Assembly: GCA_001548435.1 (NCBI GenBank)
Contig: AP017308.1
Location: 3,171,030-3,235,029, forward strand
Length of the DNA: 64,000 bases
Direction: 5' to 3'
Source: Leptolyngbya sp. NIES-3755
GTDB lineage: Bacteria > Cyanobacteriota > Cyanobacteriia > Leptolyngbyales > Leptolyngbyaceae
Each line of letters begins with the position of its first letter. The first letter of the stretch is position 1. The notes under the pieces are model-generated. The model did no database searches and had not been told where the DNA came from. It saw only the letters and a list, made by a program, of their open reading frames with translations. Position numbers and translations under genes: made by a program. This document shows positions 19,634-29,382 of the stretch, in pieces.

Positions 19634-20437
19634 AGTTTTCTGTGCCGCTTGTACGAATTGCTTGACCTGATCAAAATCGGGTGTCGTCGTTTCAGAATCC
19701 GATCGCATCCACAGTAAAAATTCAATGTTTCCAGCGGGACCCAACAGCGGCGACCAAGTGAGACCTTGATAGTACCAACCGAGCGATCGAGCAGATTCTA
19801 AAACTTGCACGATCGCACCCGTTTGATCTTTCACATCGCGAACTACACCTTTTTTCCCAATACGATCGCGTCCCACTTCAAACTGAGGTTTGACCAGCAA
19901 AATCACTTCTTTCGGCAACTGCAACAATTCCCAAAGTGCAGGCAAAATCTTAGTTAATGAAATAAACGAAACATCGACTACGCCTAAATCTGGAATGAAT
20001 TGATCATCGGTGTACAACTCTTCAGGTTTAAGATGCCGAATGTTCGTTCTCTCTCTCAAAATTACTCGTGAATCTTGGCGCAAACTCCAAGCAACTTGAC
20101 CATAGCCGACATCAATTCCATAGACTTGTTTTGCACCAGATTGCAGCAAACAATCGGTAAAGCCACCTGTTGAAATGCCACCATCTAGACAAATACGATC
20201 GCGAACCTCGATCGAGAATTCCTGCAAGGCTTTACTCAGTTTTTCACCGCCGCGAGAAACGAATGGCGATCGCGCTTTGATATCGATCGCTGCACTAATT
20301 TCGACCTCAGTTCCAGGCTTATCAATTAACTGTCGATCGACTCGAACTTCACCCGCCTGAATCAGTCGTTGAGCTTGTTGGCGAGAGGTACAAAGAGCGC
20401 GATCGACCAAAAGCGTATCAAGCCGTTGTTTAGGCAT
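19622..20437 (-). CDS. tlyA: TlyA family S4-domain rRNA methyltransferase
   Basis: The 271-residue protein starts with an S4 RNA-binding domain (MPKQRLDTLLVDRALCTSRQ through the RLIQAGEVRVDRQ part) and continues with an FtsJ-type SAM domain: SRGGEKLSKAL, CLDGGISTGGFTDCLLQSG, VYGIDVGYGQ and a KPQFE motif, as expected for 2'-O-methyltransferases. The TlyA family methylates 16S and 23S rRNA cytidines and is sometimes mislabelled haemolysin. The motif order and length are normal. It converges on the upstream dehydrogenase-like gene. Confidence 0.93.
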   Translation of the reverse strand: MPKQRLDTLLVDRALCTSRQQAQRLIQAGEVRVDRQLIDKPGTEVEISAAIDIKARSPFVSRGGEKLSKALQEFSIEVRDRICLDGGISTGGFTDCLLQSGAKQVYGIDVGYGQVAWSLRQDSRVILRERTNIRHLKPEELYTDDQFIPDLGVVDVSFISLTKILPALWELLQLPKEVILLVKPQFEVGRDRIGKKGVVRDVKDQTGAIVQVLESARSLGWYYQGLTWSPLLGPAGNIEFLLWMRSDSETTTPDFDQVKQFVQAAQKTLLH

Positions 20438-20494
20438 TTCAATTCGAGGCTAATCTTAATCTTGTTATTATCGCTTGATCGTGAGTCACAAGAC

Positions 20495-20890
20495 TTACAA
20501 TTTCAGCCAATCCTCAAGCTGCAAATGAGCAATATTTTCAAAATGACGTGTGTTGTTTGTAACTAGAATTGCTGAACGTGAACGAGCGACAGCCGCAATC
20601 AAAGCATCAATCTCACCTGTCGGTCTACCAAGCTGTTTCAGTTCAGCCTGAATTCTGCCAAATTCTTCTGCGGCTGTGAGGTCAAAAGACTCAACGGTTA
20701 AGTATGTCGTTAATTCTTCCAAAGCTTGAAGATTTCTTTGTATCTGTTGTGATCCGAAGACACCTTTATAAAGCTCAGCAACTACAATCGACGTTGTATA
20801 GCATTGTGGAAACACACGATTAAATTGCAACGCTGCTCGTCGATCTCCTTTCATTAAAGCAATACAGACATTCGTATCGAGCAGATACAT
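20495..20890 (-). CDS. PIN-domain ribonuclease toxin, VapC type
   Basis: The 131-residue protein begins MYLLDTNVCIALMKGD. The acidic PIN site is visible: Asp5, Glu39 in VVAELYKG and Asp95 in GEIDALIAAVA, with VTNNTRHFENI at residues 110-120 closing the fold, as in VapC toxins. Such toxins cleave tRNA or other RNA until neutralised. The antitoxin gene is 5 bp upstream on the same strand, so the two are co-transcribed. All expected residues are present, so the toxin looks active. Confidence 0.9.
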   Translation of the reverse strand: MYLLDTNVCIALMKGDRRAALQFNRVFPQCYTTSIVVAELYKGVFGSQQIQRNLQALEELTTYLTVESFDLTAAEEFGRIQAELKQLGRPTGEIDALIAAVARSRSAILVTNNTRHFENIAHLQLEDWLKL

Positions 20891-20895
20891 TGATT

Positions 20896-21147
20896 CTAAT
20901 CCTCAAAAGAATCCAGTTGCCGACCGCGAGCAACGTGACGGTTTCGATCAATTTCGGCAAAAATATCATCTAAATCGCTCTGATCGTGCCATGCACCGAA
21001 GAGTTGATTGAGTTTCGCTAATCGTTCTTCGGTGCTAGCAGTGATTGGACGGTCAGAGATTTCGATCGTTACTTCTGTTCCGTCAGGTACATTAATTTGC
21101 TCTAGAAGCTCGATCGTTTGTCCATGTAAGATTCCTTTAACTTTCAT
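20896..21147 (-). CDS. Antitoxin partner of VapC
   Basis: The ATG at 21147 has a GAGGG site nine bases upstream and gives 83 residues; an upstream codon at 21162 is less likely. The N-terminal part (KVKGILHGQTIELLEQ, VPDGTEVTIEI) forms a short beta-rich DNA-binding module like other small VapB or AF2212-type antitoxins. The C-terminal half is acidic (QSDLDDIFAEID) and would wrap the toxin. It is 11 bp after the methyltransferase gene, whose TGA stop overlaps this gene's ribosome site, and 5 bp before vapC. The pair likely represses its own promoter. Confidence 0.82.
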   Translation of the reverse strand: MKVKGILHGQTIELLEQINVPDGTEVTIEISDRPITASTEERLAKLNQLFGAWHDQSDLDDIFAEIDRNRHVARGRQLDSFED

Positions 21148-21158
21148 GAAAGCCGCCC

Positions 21159-21836
21159 TCAAAACGTCATTTTATACAACTGAAATAACTCTCCAGGCTG
21201 CGTTTTTACAATCTTACCGCCCTCAGATTGAATCAATTTCTTCCAGTCTTCTAGAGATTCAAGAAAAACCTCTGTGCCTAAGTAAGTTTCGAGAATTGCC
21301 CAACTCTCAGCCAGAGGCGCATCAGGATCAAGCACATCGAAAATAAAGACCCCGCCTGGTTTGAGAACTCTTTTCACTTCAGAGATCACTTGTGACCAAT
21401 AGTCGATCGACGAGTAACAACTCACCCCCGTCGAGACCACATAATCAAACTGATTTGCCTCATAATCCAACTGATGAGCGGCTTCCAATTTCACGCCCTT
21501 AAACAATTTGGAATTGAGTTGAGGAGCGCGAGCATTCATCGCATCACAGGCGACTTTGCTGACATCTTGACCGAAATAGTACGCATTCCAATCTCGCCAG
21601 TTGTAAATTAAAAAACCAACGCCGCAACCAATATCGAGACAGCGTTGATTCTTCTGAGGTTGAGCGAGTTGCCAGAATGAAGAAGTCGTTTTGGCTTGGA
21701 GTTGTCCTGACACCCGTTCTCGGAAGATCGGCATCGATTCGACTTCTTCGGGCAGCGCGATCGCTTCACCGCGATATTCTCGGTTAAAGCGATCGGCGAT
21801 CGCCACAAGTTGTGGATTCCAGTCTTGTACAGTCAA
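21159..21836 (-). CDS. Class I SAM-dependent methyltransferase
   Basis: The 225-residue protein has the SAM-binding motif CLDIGCGVGFLIYNW at about 65-79, the acidic residue in FGQDVSKVACD, then FDYVVSTGVSCYSS (motif IV region) and VKRVLKPGGVFIFDVLDP (motif post-II). It therefore methylates a small molecule or protein, but the substrate cannot be inferred. It begins 5 bp after a small membrane protein and is 11 bp from the antitoxin gene, so the whole run is likely one transcript. Confidence 0.85.
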   Translation of the reverse strand: MTVQDWNPQLVAIADRFNREYRGEAIALPEEVESMPIFRERVSGQLQAKTTSSFWQLAQPQKNQRCLDIGCGVGFLIYNWRDWNAYYFGQDVSKVACDAMNARAPQLNSKLFKGVKLEAAHQLDYEANQFDYVVSTGVSCYSSIDYWSQVISEVKRVLKPGGVFIFDVLDPDAPLAESWAILETYLGTEVFLESLEDWKKLIQSEGGKIVKTQPGELFQLYKMTF

Positions 21837-21841
21837 GAGTT

Positions 21842-22021
21842 TTAGCCTTTGAGTGCGCGAGTGAAGTTTTGACGGTAAGAACGATTAAACATCAAAGCGG
21901 GCCAAAGTAATGCTAAATACACTTTGCCTTGACTGAAATTGGTGCGTCGAAATCCTTTCCAAAACCGATAAGCGCCAACCACATAAACCGCCAAAGCGAC
22001 AACCAGAAGTAATTTGACCAT
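21842..22021 (-). CDS. Small membrane protein, unknown function
   Basis: The ATG at 22021 has an AAGGA site 8 bases upstream, giving 59 residues; the frame extends to 22060 without support. One membrane helix (VKLLLVVALAVYVVGAYRF) is followed by a basic stretch (WKGFRRTNFSQGK) and a second weakly hydrophobic stretch (VYLALLWPALMF). I do not recognise a function. Its position 5 bp before the methyltransferase suggests translation from the same message. Confidence 0.75.
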   Translation of the reverse strand: MVKLLLVVALAVYVVGAYRFWKGFRRTNFSQGKVYLALLWPALMFNRSYRQNFTRALKG

Positions 22022-22187
22022 ACAACCATCCTTCGATCGATATAGTTCAAATTTTAGCAACCGAAAATCGGAGATGGGGAACGCACTTCATTTGCGAATA
22101 ATTGTGAGGTTCCATATCCGAAAAAAGCCGAGACTGTCAAATTAAGTAAAGAGCGATCTAATATCGAGAAAGTAAGAGGGAGACTGT

Positions 22188-24731
22188 ATGCGTGCAGTGT
22201 TAATGGCAGGGGGGTCGGGAACTCGACTTAGACCGCTCACCTGTGACCTGCCTAAACCAATGGTTCCGATTCTCAATCGTCCGATCGCGGAACATATTAT
22301 CGATCTGCTCAAACGCCACCAAATTCGAGAAGTGATCGCGACGCTGCATTATTTACCAGATGTGATGCGCGATTATTTTCAGGATGGAAGCGAGTTCGGG
22401 GTACAGATGACGTATGCCGTAGAGGAAGATCAGCCTCTTGGAACGGCGGGCTGTGTGAAAAATATCGCAGAATTGCTCGACGATACATTTTTGGTGATTA
22501 GCGGCGATAGTGTGACCGATTTTGATCTAAGTGCCGCGATCGAGTTTCATTACCGCAAAGGCTCGAAGGCAACTCTGGTTCTCACTCGTGTTCAAAACCC
22601 GATCGAATTTGGCGTAGTGATTACGGATGAAGAGTATCGCATTCGTCGCTTTCTCGAAAAACCTTCAAGTAGCGAAATCTTCTCAGATACCGTTAATACC
22701 GGAATTTATATTCTCGATCCGGATGTTTTGAAGTATTTGCCCGAAAACGAAGAGGCAGACTTTTCAAAAGATCTTTTCCCGCTGCTGCTCGATAAGGGTG
22801 AACCGATGTACGGCTACATTGCAGAAGGCTACTGGTGCGATGTGGGGCATCTAGATGCGTATCGGGAAGCGCAGTATGCAGGATTATCTCGCCGTGTGAA
22901 ATTGGAATTTGATTACACAGAGCGATCGCCTGGATTGTGGGTCGGAGAGAATACGTTTATTGACCCATCCGCCCGGATTGAAACGCCAGTAATTATAGGT
23001 AACAACTGCCGGATTGGATCACGAGTGACGATCGAAGCTGGAACTGCGATCGGGGATAATGTGACGATCGGAGCCGAAGCTGATTTGAAGCGACCGATTA
23101 TTTGGAATGGCGCAATGATCGGGGATGAGGTGCATCTTCGAGCGTGTGTGATTGCGCGAGGGGCGAGAATCGATCGACGATCGCATGTTTTAGAAGGCGC
23201 AGTTGTGGGACCGCTTTCAACCGTGGGAGAGGAAGCGCTGATTAGTCCGAATGTGCGCGTGTGGCCCAGTAAGAATGTAGAAGCTGGCGCGACTCTAAAC
23301 ACGAATTTAATTTGGGGATATACCGCACATCGAAATCTTTTCGGGCAGCGAGGCGTTTCTGGATTAGCCAATGTCGATATCATTCCAGAATTTGCGGTGA
23401 AGCTGGGAGCGGCTTACGGTTCGACGTTGAAATCGGGATCGCAGGTGACAGTTTCACGAGATCAGAGAACGATCTCGCGGATGGTTTCTCGATCGATGAT
23501 TGCTGGCTTGATGTCGGTTGGAATTAATGTGCAAAACCTCGAAGCAACCGCAATTCCAGTTTCTCGATCGGTGGTTCCAACCTTAGGTGTATCGGGTGGA
23601 TTACACATTCGGATTCATCCAGAAAAATCGGATCATATCTTGATTGAATTCTTCGATCGCAATGGGATTAATGTCTCGAAAGCGATCGAGAAAAAGATCG
23701 AAGGTGCATTTTTCAAAGAAGATTTTCGCCGCGCTCCGATCCAAGAAATTGGTAGCGTAGCCACAGCAAATCAAGCAACCGAAATCTACAGCCGTGGATT
23801 CGAGCGACATTTGAACGTTCAAGCGGTTCAGCACAGTAGCTCGAAAGTGATCATTGATTACGCTTATGCGGTTTCGGGTGCAGTCTTGCCGCAGTTGTTG
23901 GCGAAATTTGGCTGTGATGCGGTTGTTTTGAATGCGAGTTTGACACAAACGGCTCCCTCGGTTAACGATCGAGAATCGCTCTTAAACCAACTCGGTCACG
24001 TGGTCGAAGCGCTCAAAGCCACATTCGGGGTGCAAGTCTCCGCCAACGGTGAGCAGTTCATCCTAGTAGACGAAACGGGTAGCCCGATTCGAGGCGAAAC
24101 GCTGTCAGCACTGATGGTGGATATGATTCTGACAGCAAATCCGCGTGGAACGATCGTGGTTCCGGTTCATGCGTCGAGTGCGATCGAACAAATTGCCCGC
24201 CGTCATGATGGCAAAGTCGTCCGCACCAAAGCCAATCCCACTGCACTCATGGAAGCTTGTCACGCTCACGCTAATACGGTTTTAGGCGGTAGTGGCGAAA
24301 TGGGCTTTATCTTTCCGCAATTGCATCCAGGATTCGATGCGATGTTCTGCATTGCGAAATTAATTGAGATGCTGACCTTGCAAGATCGAACTCTGGCGCA
24401 AATTCGGGCAGAATGTCCACGGGTTTCGCACAAAACTTATTCGGTGCGCTGTCCTTGGACGGTGAAAGGTGCATTGATGCGGCATCTGGTCGAAAGTCAT
24501 CCCGCCGAAATGCTGGAAACTTTTGATGGGGTGAAAATCTTCAATCCCGATCGGGGAGATAGCTGGGTGTTAATCTTACCGGATGCGACTGAGCCGCTGA
24601 TTCACGTGTATGCAAACAGTCCGAATCGGGGCTGGGTCGATGAGATTTTGCGTGAATATCGACTGAAAGTGCAAGAGTTTGTCTATCAAGAACAGGGCAT
24701 TGAGGAAGCCAGAATAGAGCATGTGTACTAA
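22188..24731 (+). CDS. Mannose-1-phosphate guanylyltransferase fused to a degenerate phosphomannomutase domain
   Basis: The 847-residue fusion opens with a nucleotidyltransferase, [18 protein letters not shown], with [12 protein letters not shown] closing that domain near residue 230. Left-handed beta-helix hexapeptides ([28 protein letters not shown]) run to about 370. The C-terminal 470 residues resemble a phosphomannomutase/phosphoglucomutase, but the catalytic-serine loop reads [12 protein letters not shown] (about 468-479) and the metal loop DGDGDR is replaced around 617 (SANGEQF); [10 protein letters not shown] keeps the sugar loop. The transferase should make GDP-mannose for exopolysaccharide or glycolipid; the mutase half probably does not catalyse. 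Relatives of about 840 residues are known in cyanobacteria (Synechocystis Sll1558). Confidence 0.9.
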   Translation: MRAVLMAGGSGTRLRPLTCDLPKPMVPILNRPIAEHIIDLLKRHQIREVIATLHYLPDVMRDYFQDGSEFGVQMTYAVEEDQPLGTAGCVKNIAELLDDTFLVISGDSVTDFDLSAAIEFHYRKGSKATLVLTRVQNPIEFGVVITDEEYRIRRFLEKPSSSEIFSDTVNTGIYILDPDVLKYLPENEEADFSKDLFPLLLDKGEPMYGYIAEGYWCDVGHLDAYREAQYAGLSRRVKLEFDYTERSPGLWVGENTFIDPSARIETPVIIGNNCRIGSRVTIEAGTAIGDNVTIGAEADLKRPIIWNGAMIGDEVHLRACVIARGARIDRRSHVLEGAVVGPLSTVGEEALISPNVRVWPSKNVEAGATLNTNLIWGYTAHRNLFGQRGVSGLANVDIIPEFAVKLGAAYGSTLKSGSQVTVSRDQRTISRMVSRSMIAGLMSVGINVQNLEATAIPVSRSVVPTLGVSGGLHIRIHPEKSDHILIEFFDRNGINVSKAIEKKIEGAFFKEDFRRAPIQEIGSVATANQATEIYSRGFERHLNVQAVQHSSSKVIIDYAYAVSGAVLPQLLAKFGCDAVVLNASLTQTAPSVNDRESLLNQLGHVVEALKATFGVQVSANGEQFILVDETGSPIRGETLSALMVDMILTANPRGTIVVPVHASSAIEQIARRHDGKVVRTKANPTALMEACHAHANTVLGGSGEMGFIFPQLHPGFDAMFCIAKLIEMLTLQDRTLAQIRAECPRVSHKTYSVRCPWTVKGALMRHLVESHPAEMLETFDGVKIFNPDRGDSWVLILPDATEPLIHVYANSPNRGWVDEILREYRLKVQEFVYQEQGIEEARIEHVY

Positions 24732-24807
24732 AATAGAATTAGCAAATCCGCTCGTAACAAATCAGCGATCGGCAGTAGAATAACGTTCACTCACTTTTCA
24801 CAAGCTC

Positions 24808-25269
24808 ATGAACAGCATCATTTTGTTAGCGGACATCATTCAAGAACCGCAACTGCGATTTACTTCAGATAATCAAACCCCGATCGCTGAAATGCGCGTC
24901 GAATTTGCTGGATTGCGTCCTGAAGATCCCGCAACTCAACTCAAAGCGGTGGGCTGGGGCAATTTGGCTCAAGAGATTCAGGCAAATTATCACGAAGGCG
25001 ATCGAGTGATTCTTGAAGGTCGGCTGACGATGAACACCGTCGATCGTCCGGAAGGCTTCAAGGAAAAGCAGGCAGAGTTAACGATTCAGAAGATTCATGC
25101 GCTGAATGGCACGTCGATTTCGAGTTCTGTGACCGCTCCGGCGGCTGCGGCTCCGACTCGCGCTCCGAGTACTTCCCCTCCAGCGGCATCAACTCCGAAG
25201 CGAACCACGAAAGCGCCTGCGGCTCCTGCACTCGAATCCCAATCTGAATTAGACGACATTCCGTTCTAA
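24808..25269 (+). CDS. ssb: Single-stranded DNA-binding protein
   Basis: This 153-residue protein has an N-terminal OB fold (MNSIILLADIIQEPQLRF, AEMRVEF, AVGWGNLAQEI, GDRVILEGRL) and an Ala/Pro-rich linker (about 110-145) ending in the acidic tip DDIPF that recruits replication and repair partners. It binds and protects single-stranded DNA. The protein is shorter and more divergent than E. coli SSB, as usual in this cyanobacterial variant. It sits 76 bp downstream of the mannose gene. Confidence 0.9.
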   Translation: MNSIILLADIIQEPQLRFTSDNQTPIAEMRVEFAGLRPEDPATQLKAVGWGNLAQEIQANYHEGDRVILEGRLTMNTVDRPEGFKEKQAELTIQKIHALNGTSISSSVTAPAAAAPTRAPSTSPPAASTPKRTTKAPAAPALESQSELDDIPF

Positions 25270-25301
25270 AATCAAGGTCGGATTTTTAGGAGAAACACGG
25301 T

Positions 25302-26465
25302 ATGGAGCGCGATTTTCGGCAATTGGCAGACCAGTACAAAACTGCGCTCCTCAATAACGTGTTGCCCTTTTGGGAAAATCATTCGATCGACAATCAAGGC
25401 GGCTATTTCACATGTCTCGATCGCACTGGCAAGGTGTACGACACAGATAAATTCATCTGGTTGCAGAATCGTCAGATTTGGATGTTTTCGATGTTGTGTA
25501 ACCGATTGGAAAAACGATCAAATTGGATGTCGATCGCGGAACACGGTGCGAAATTTTTGGCAAAACACGGACGAGATGCAGAAGGAAACTGGTATTTTTC
25601 GCTCGATCGTTCCGGTGCGCCTTTGATTCAGCCGTACAATATTTTCTCTGATTGTTTTGCTGCAATGGCGTTTAGTCAGTTTGCCTTAGCATCCGAGCAA
25701 GAATGGGCGCGAGATGTGGCGCTTCAGGCATATCAGAACGTTTTGCGGCGACAGGACAATCCCAAAGGAAGCTATAACAAAGCGTATCCAGGAACGCGAT
25801 CGATGAAAGGGCTATCCGTTCCGATGATTCTCGCGAATCTTACGTTAGAGATGGAATGGTTATTGCCAAAAGAAACACTCGAACAAGTGCTAACGGCAAC
25901 CGTTCATGAAGTGATGACGGATTTTCTGGATGACAACTTACTTTACGAAAACGTGGCTCCAGATGGTTCGCACGTGGATAGTTTTGAAGGGCGATTAATC
26001 AATCCGGGGCATGGGATTGAGGCAATGTGGTTCATGATGGACATTGCGAACCGTACAAATAATCTTGGTCTGATTAATCAGTGTATTGATGTTGTTCTGC
26101 ATACTTTGGAGTTCGCTTGGGATCAAGAATACGGCGGAATCTACTATTTCCTGGATGTGAAAGGTCATCCGACTCAACAATTAGAGTGGGATCAAAAACT
26201 TTGGTGGGTTCACGTTGAAACCTTGGTCGCTCTGCTAATGGGGTATCGGCTCACGGGGCGCGATGAATGCTGGAACTGGTATGAGAAAGTGCATGACTAT
26301 ACTTGGGCGCACTTTGCAGACTCAGAATATGGCGAATGGTTTGGATATCTCGATCGACGTGGAGATGTCTTACTTAATCTGAAAGGCGGCAAATGGAAAG
26401 GCTGTTTTCATGTTCCTCGATCGCTCTATCTCTGCTGGCAAGAGTTCGAGAAACTGGCAGCGTAG
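25302..26465 (+). CDS. AGE family epimerase/isomerase (N-acylglucosamine 2-epimerase type)
   Basis: A clear AGGAG site precedes the ATG. The 387-residue protein is an (alpha/alpha)6 barrel: [13 protein letters not shown] near 55, [10 protein letters not shown] near 235 and [11 protein letters not shown] near 300 hold the His residues of the epimerase site. Family members interconvert N-acetylglucosamine and N-acetylmannosamine or related sugars (Synechocystis Slr1975 is the classical example); the exact sugar here is open. A strong hairpin terminator follows. With the mannose-1-P transferase 3 kb upstream it suggests local sugar metabolism. Confidence 0.88.
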   Translation: MERDFRQLADQYKTALLNNVLPFWENHSIDNQGGYFTCLDRTGKVYDTDKFIWLQNRQIWMFSMLCNRLEKRSNWMSIAEHGAKFLAKHGRDAEGNWYFSLDRSGAPLIQPYNIFSDCFAAMAFSQFALASEQEWARDVALQAYQNVLRRQDNPKGSYNKAYPGTRSMKGLSVPMILANLTLEMEWLLPKETLEQVLTATVHEVMTDFLDDNLLYENVAPDGSHVDSFEGRLINPGHGIEAMWFMMDIANRTNNLGLINQCIDVVLHTLEFAWDQEYGGIYYFLDVKGHPTQQLEWDQKLWWVHVETLVALLMGYRLTGRDECWNWYEKVHDYTWAHFADSEYGEWFGYLDRRGDVLLNLKGGKWKGCFHVPRSLYLCWQEFEKLAA

Positions 26466-26478
26466 TTTTTGCCCAAAA

Positions 26479-26525
26479 CAAAACCCCTTGAGCGTCTGTC
26501 CGTGTTTCGACTTCAAGGGGTTTTG
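26479..26525 (+). terminator. Rho-independent terminator after AGE epimerase
   Basis: CAAAACCCCTTGA (26479-26491) pairs with TCAAGGGGTTTTG (26513-26525), a perfect 13-bp stem over a 21-base loop, with four T in the right arm. It ends the AGE transcript. Confidence 0.85.
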
Positions 26526-26741
26526 CAAGTTTGCTCCTCACACCTCTATACGTTCTCATGACTGCCAAATATTTTCTATCCGTCTTGTGACAGATTTGAG
26601 AGTGCAACAATTCCGCCAAATCGCTAATTGCCTAATGTGCAATACCCCACTTAGGAGAAATTCCCAAAATTAGTCGTGATAGGTAAAATGAAAATCAATC
26701 GGGCAGAATAACGATCAGCCACACTTGGAGAAGTTACCGTT

Positions 26742-27095
26742 ATGTCTAAAAAAGCGCTTGCATTAGGAGCGATCGCAGGATTGGGAATTGCATTTGCTGT
26801 CACGCAACCGTCTCACGCCCAACAAGTACCGAGCAGTGCGGATTTACTTCGCGATCCACAATCTCAAGATTCTTTAAATAACTTGTTTAATAATCGGGGT
26901 GATAGCCCGGCGGGCAGCATGATGGATTTGATTCAGCGCGTCTCGAATCCGACGCTTGATCCTGAACTGCTCCGTCAGCAGCAGCAAGAAAATTTGGATG
27001 CCGCAACTGCAAACTTCCTGAAGCGTCGTCAACAATTGCTGCAAACTCAAACCGCGCCTGTTGCACCTGCACCCGTCGTTCAACCGCTACCTTAA
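26742..27095 (+). CDS. Secreted hypothetical protein
   Basis: A GGAG site (about 26729) precedes the ATG. The 117-residue product has a signal peptide ending near residue 26 (PSHAQ) and a mature part that is Gln/Asn-rich (DLLRDPQSQDSLNNLFNNRGD, a helix LRQQQQENLDAATANFLKRRQQLL, then a Pro/Ala-rich tail ending APVVQPLP). I do not recognise a domain. The convergent kinase gene ends 2 bp away, so the two transcripts likely meet here. Confidence 0.75.
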   Translation: MSKKALALGAIAGLGIAFAVTQPSHAQQVPSSADLLRDPQSQDSLNNLFNNRGDSPAGSMMDLIQRVSNPTLDPELLRQQQQENLDAATANFLKRRQQLLQTQTAPVAPAPVVQPLP

Positions 27096-27097
27096 GA

Positions 27098-29317
27098 TTA
27101 TTTAATCGCTCGAAATGCGAATTGCCCTGGTTTTGTTGATGTGACTCGCACCAGGGTAATTGCCATTTCTCGATCGCCATCTTCCGTAAATCGGACTGAA
27201 TTCACTGCCCCGATCGCAGCAAAATTCGAGGTCGAAAGAGTCGCTCGAATGCCGTTGCGGGTTGGGGCTTTTTGCAGGGCTGCGATCATCGCTTGAGTGG
27301 CATCATAGCCGAGTGCCGCTCTCCATTGAGCAGGTCTGCCCCACATCGATCGAGCTTGCTGCTCAAAGGGTGAATTCTGGAGTTGGGTTTGAGCCGATGG
27401 AATCGCAACGATCATTCCATTCGATGAATTTCCTAGTTCGGTCAGGATGCGAGAGGAATAAAGTGCGTCTCCTGCGAGAATCGGTAAACGGTTTTGATTG
27501 GCATTAATGACGAGTAGAGATCGATCGAGTAATTCGCTATTGGGAGCCAGCAAAATCGCTTCGGCTCCTTTTTTGATCGCTTGATTTACACGCTCGGCAA
27601 TCTCGATCGCGGGATCGCTGAGATCAATTTCTGCTACGACTTGACCTTTATCGCCGTAGTAGAGCGCATCTTTGAACGAATCAGTCAGCGATCGACTATA
27701 GCGATTTTTGGAATTGAAGAAAATTGCAACTTTGCGCTTTTTCAAGTTCTGTATCATGTACGCGGCAAGCCGTTTCGCGGGAAGTTCATCGCTTGGCATC
27801 GTTCGGAAGACATACTGGCTGAAACCTGATAAGTCTTTGGCAGAACTGACTGGAGAGATTGCGACCAGTTCCCCTGCTTGATAAATTTTGCCTGCTGCAT
27901 AGGTTGTGTCGCTGGTTCCATGTCCGATTACACCGAGAACATTGGAATCGTTTACCAGTTGAGACGCGATCGCGGTTGCTAATTCGGGATTCGCATCATC
28001 GGACGCGATCGCAACTCTCAATTTCATTGCTTTGGTACGATTGATTCGATCTTGAGCTTGAGCAATTCCGCGCAAAACTTCGATCGATGGTTGCGGCTGA
28101 TTGCGAATTGGAACCACAACTGCGATCGTATAAGCTTGCTCTTTCCCGATTCGAGCATTGTTGAGATAGATCAAGGTTTCGGGATCAGCTTTATCCGCTT
28201 GTCTTGCTCGCTCGAATAGTTTCACCGCTTCGGGGAAATTACCGCTCTTCATTTTATCGATGCCAGCTTGCTTCAGAGGCGCACTTGAAATCGGATTTAG
28301 CGATAGTTCTCCCACACTCACAGGCTGTAAAGTTTGCTCGATCGATTCAGGTGAGGGACGAGTCAGTATCCAGGCTGAAACTCCGATGATCGATGCAATT
28401 CCTAACCCTAATGCTGCAAGTTTGAAGCGTTTTCTCGATCGACGGGGACGCGGACGATCGAGTTTTGAAAGCGGAATTTGCGTGAGAAGGGAGGATTTTA
28501 CTCGATCGATCGCTTCTAGTACTTCGGCTGCGGATTGATAGCGATCGTTGAAATGAAACTGCGTCATCTTTTCTAAGACAGCAGCGAAATTATCACTCAC
28601 TTTTGCTCGATCTCGCCACACGACGCTATAAGTTTGGGGATCAATTGCCAGTTGAGATGGGCGAACACCAGACAATGCTTGAATTGCAATCATCCCCAAC
28701 GAATAGAGGTCGCTGTTGAACTTTGGTCGTCCTAAACATTGTTCGCTGGCAGCATAGCCTGAAGTGTAGACCGGAACACTCATCTGAGTTTGAGGAGCGG
28801 TATCGGCAAGCGACGGATCAATGATTGTTTTCACGGCTCCAAAATCGATCAGAACCAGTTTTTGATCTCGATCGCGTCGAATTAAATTTTCAGGCTTCAA
28901 ATCTCGATGAATCACGCCATGTTCGTGCACAAAATCGAGAATGCGCGTCACATCCTCCACCAGTTCAATTACTTGAGATTCTGAAAGCTTTTGACCACCG
29001 CTCAGTTCATCACTCAGCAAATGTCCCTGAATGAATTCCTGAACCAAATAAAACTCGTTATTCTCTTCAAAATATGCGAGTAATTGTGGAATTTGATCAT
29101 GCTGACCCAATTTCTCTAACGTGTCAGCTTCCGCATAAAACATTCGACGCACTTGGCGCAAAATCGCTTCATCCTGACAAGAAAAGCTCAAATGCTTCAG
29201 GACACAGCGAGGATTCCCAGGGCGACGTGTATCTTCTGCAATGTACGTCTGCCCAAAACCACCAGACCCTAGCGCTTGAATAATCTTGTACCGAGCATCA
29301 AGAAGTCGTCCTAGCAT
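27098..29317 (-). CDS. Ser/Thr protein kinase fused to a periplasmic substrate-binding domain
   Basis: This 739-residue protein is a receptor kinase. Residues 17-25 are GSGGFGQTY (P-loop), Lys41 the ATP Lys, HRDLKPEN at 137-144 and DFG at 158-160 complete a PknB-like kinase. A membrane helix follows near residue 300 (LAALGLGIASIIGVSAWILT). The rest is a type 1 periplasmic-binding domain like amino-acid/LivJ binders, with AVVVPIRN, VLGVIGHGTSD and VAISPVSSAKDLSGFS. The kinase should be cytoplasmic and the binding domain outside, so ligand binding may control phosphorylation. The layout recurs in filamentous cyanobacteria. It is divergent from the endonuclease V gene. Confidence 0.92.
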   Translation of the reverse strand: MLGRLLDARYKIIQALGSGGFGQTYIAEDTRRPGNPRCVLKHLSFSCQDEAILRQVRRMFYAEADTLEKLGQHDQIPQLLAYFEENNEFYLVQEFIQGHLLSDELSGGQKLSESQVIELVEDVTRILDFVHEHGVIHRDLKPENLIRRDRDQKLVLIDFGAVKTIIDPSLADTAPQTQMSVPVYTSGYAASEQCLGRPKFNSDLYSLGMIAIQALSGVRPSQLAIDPQTYSVVWRDRAKVSDNFAAVLEKMTQFHFNDRYQSAAEVLEAIDRVKSSLLTQIPLSKLDRPRPRRSRKRFKLAALGLGIASIIGVSAWILTRPSPESIEQTLQPVSVGELSLNPISSAPLKQAGIDKMKSGNFPEAVKLFERARQADKADPETLIYLNNARIGKEQAYTIAVVVPIRNQPQPSIEVLRGIAQAQDRINRTKAMKLRVAIASDDANPELATAIASQLVNDSNVLGVIGHGTSDTTYAAGKIYQAGELVAISPVSSAKDLSGFSQYVFRTMPSDELPAKRLAAYMIQNLKKRKVAIFFNSKNRYSRSLTDSFKDALYYGDKGQVVAEIDLSDPAIEIAERVNQAIKKGAEAILLAPNSELLDRSLLVINANQNRLPILAGDALYSSRILTELGNSSNGMIVAIPSAQTQLQNSPFEQQARSMWGRPAQWRAALGYDATQAMIAALQKAPTRNGIRATLSTSNFAAIGAVNSVRFTEDGDREMAITLVRVTSTKPGQFAFRAIK

Positions 29318-29382
29318 TGCAACCCTGGAAAGTGATAATAGTGCATTGTAGGTCGATCGCTAAATTCGGACACAGTACAGTC

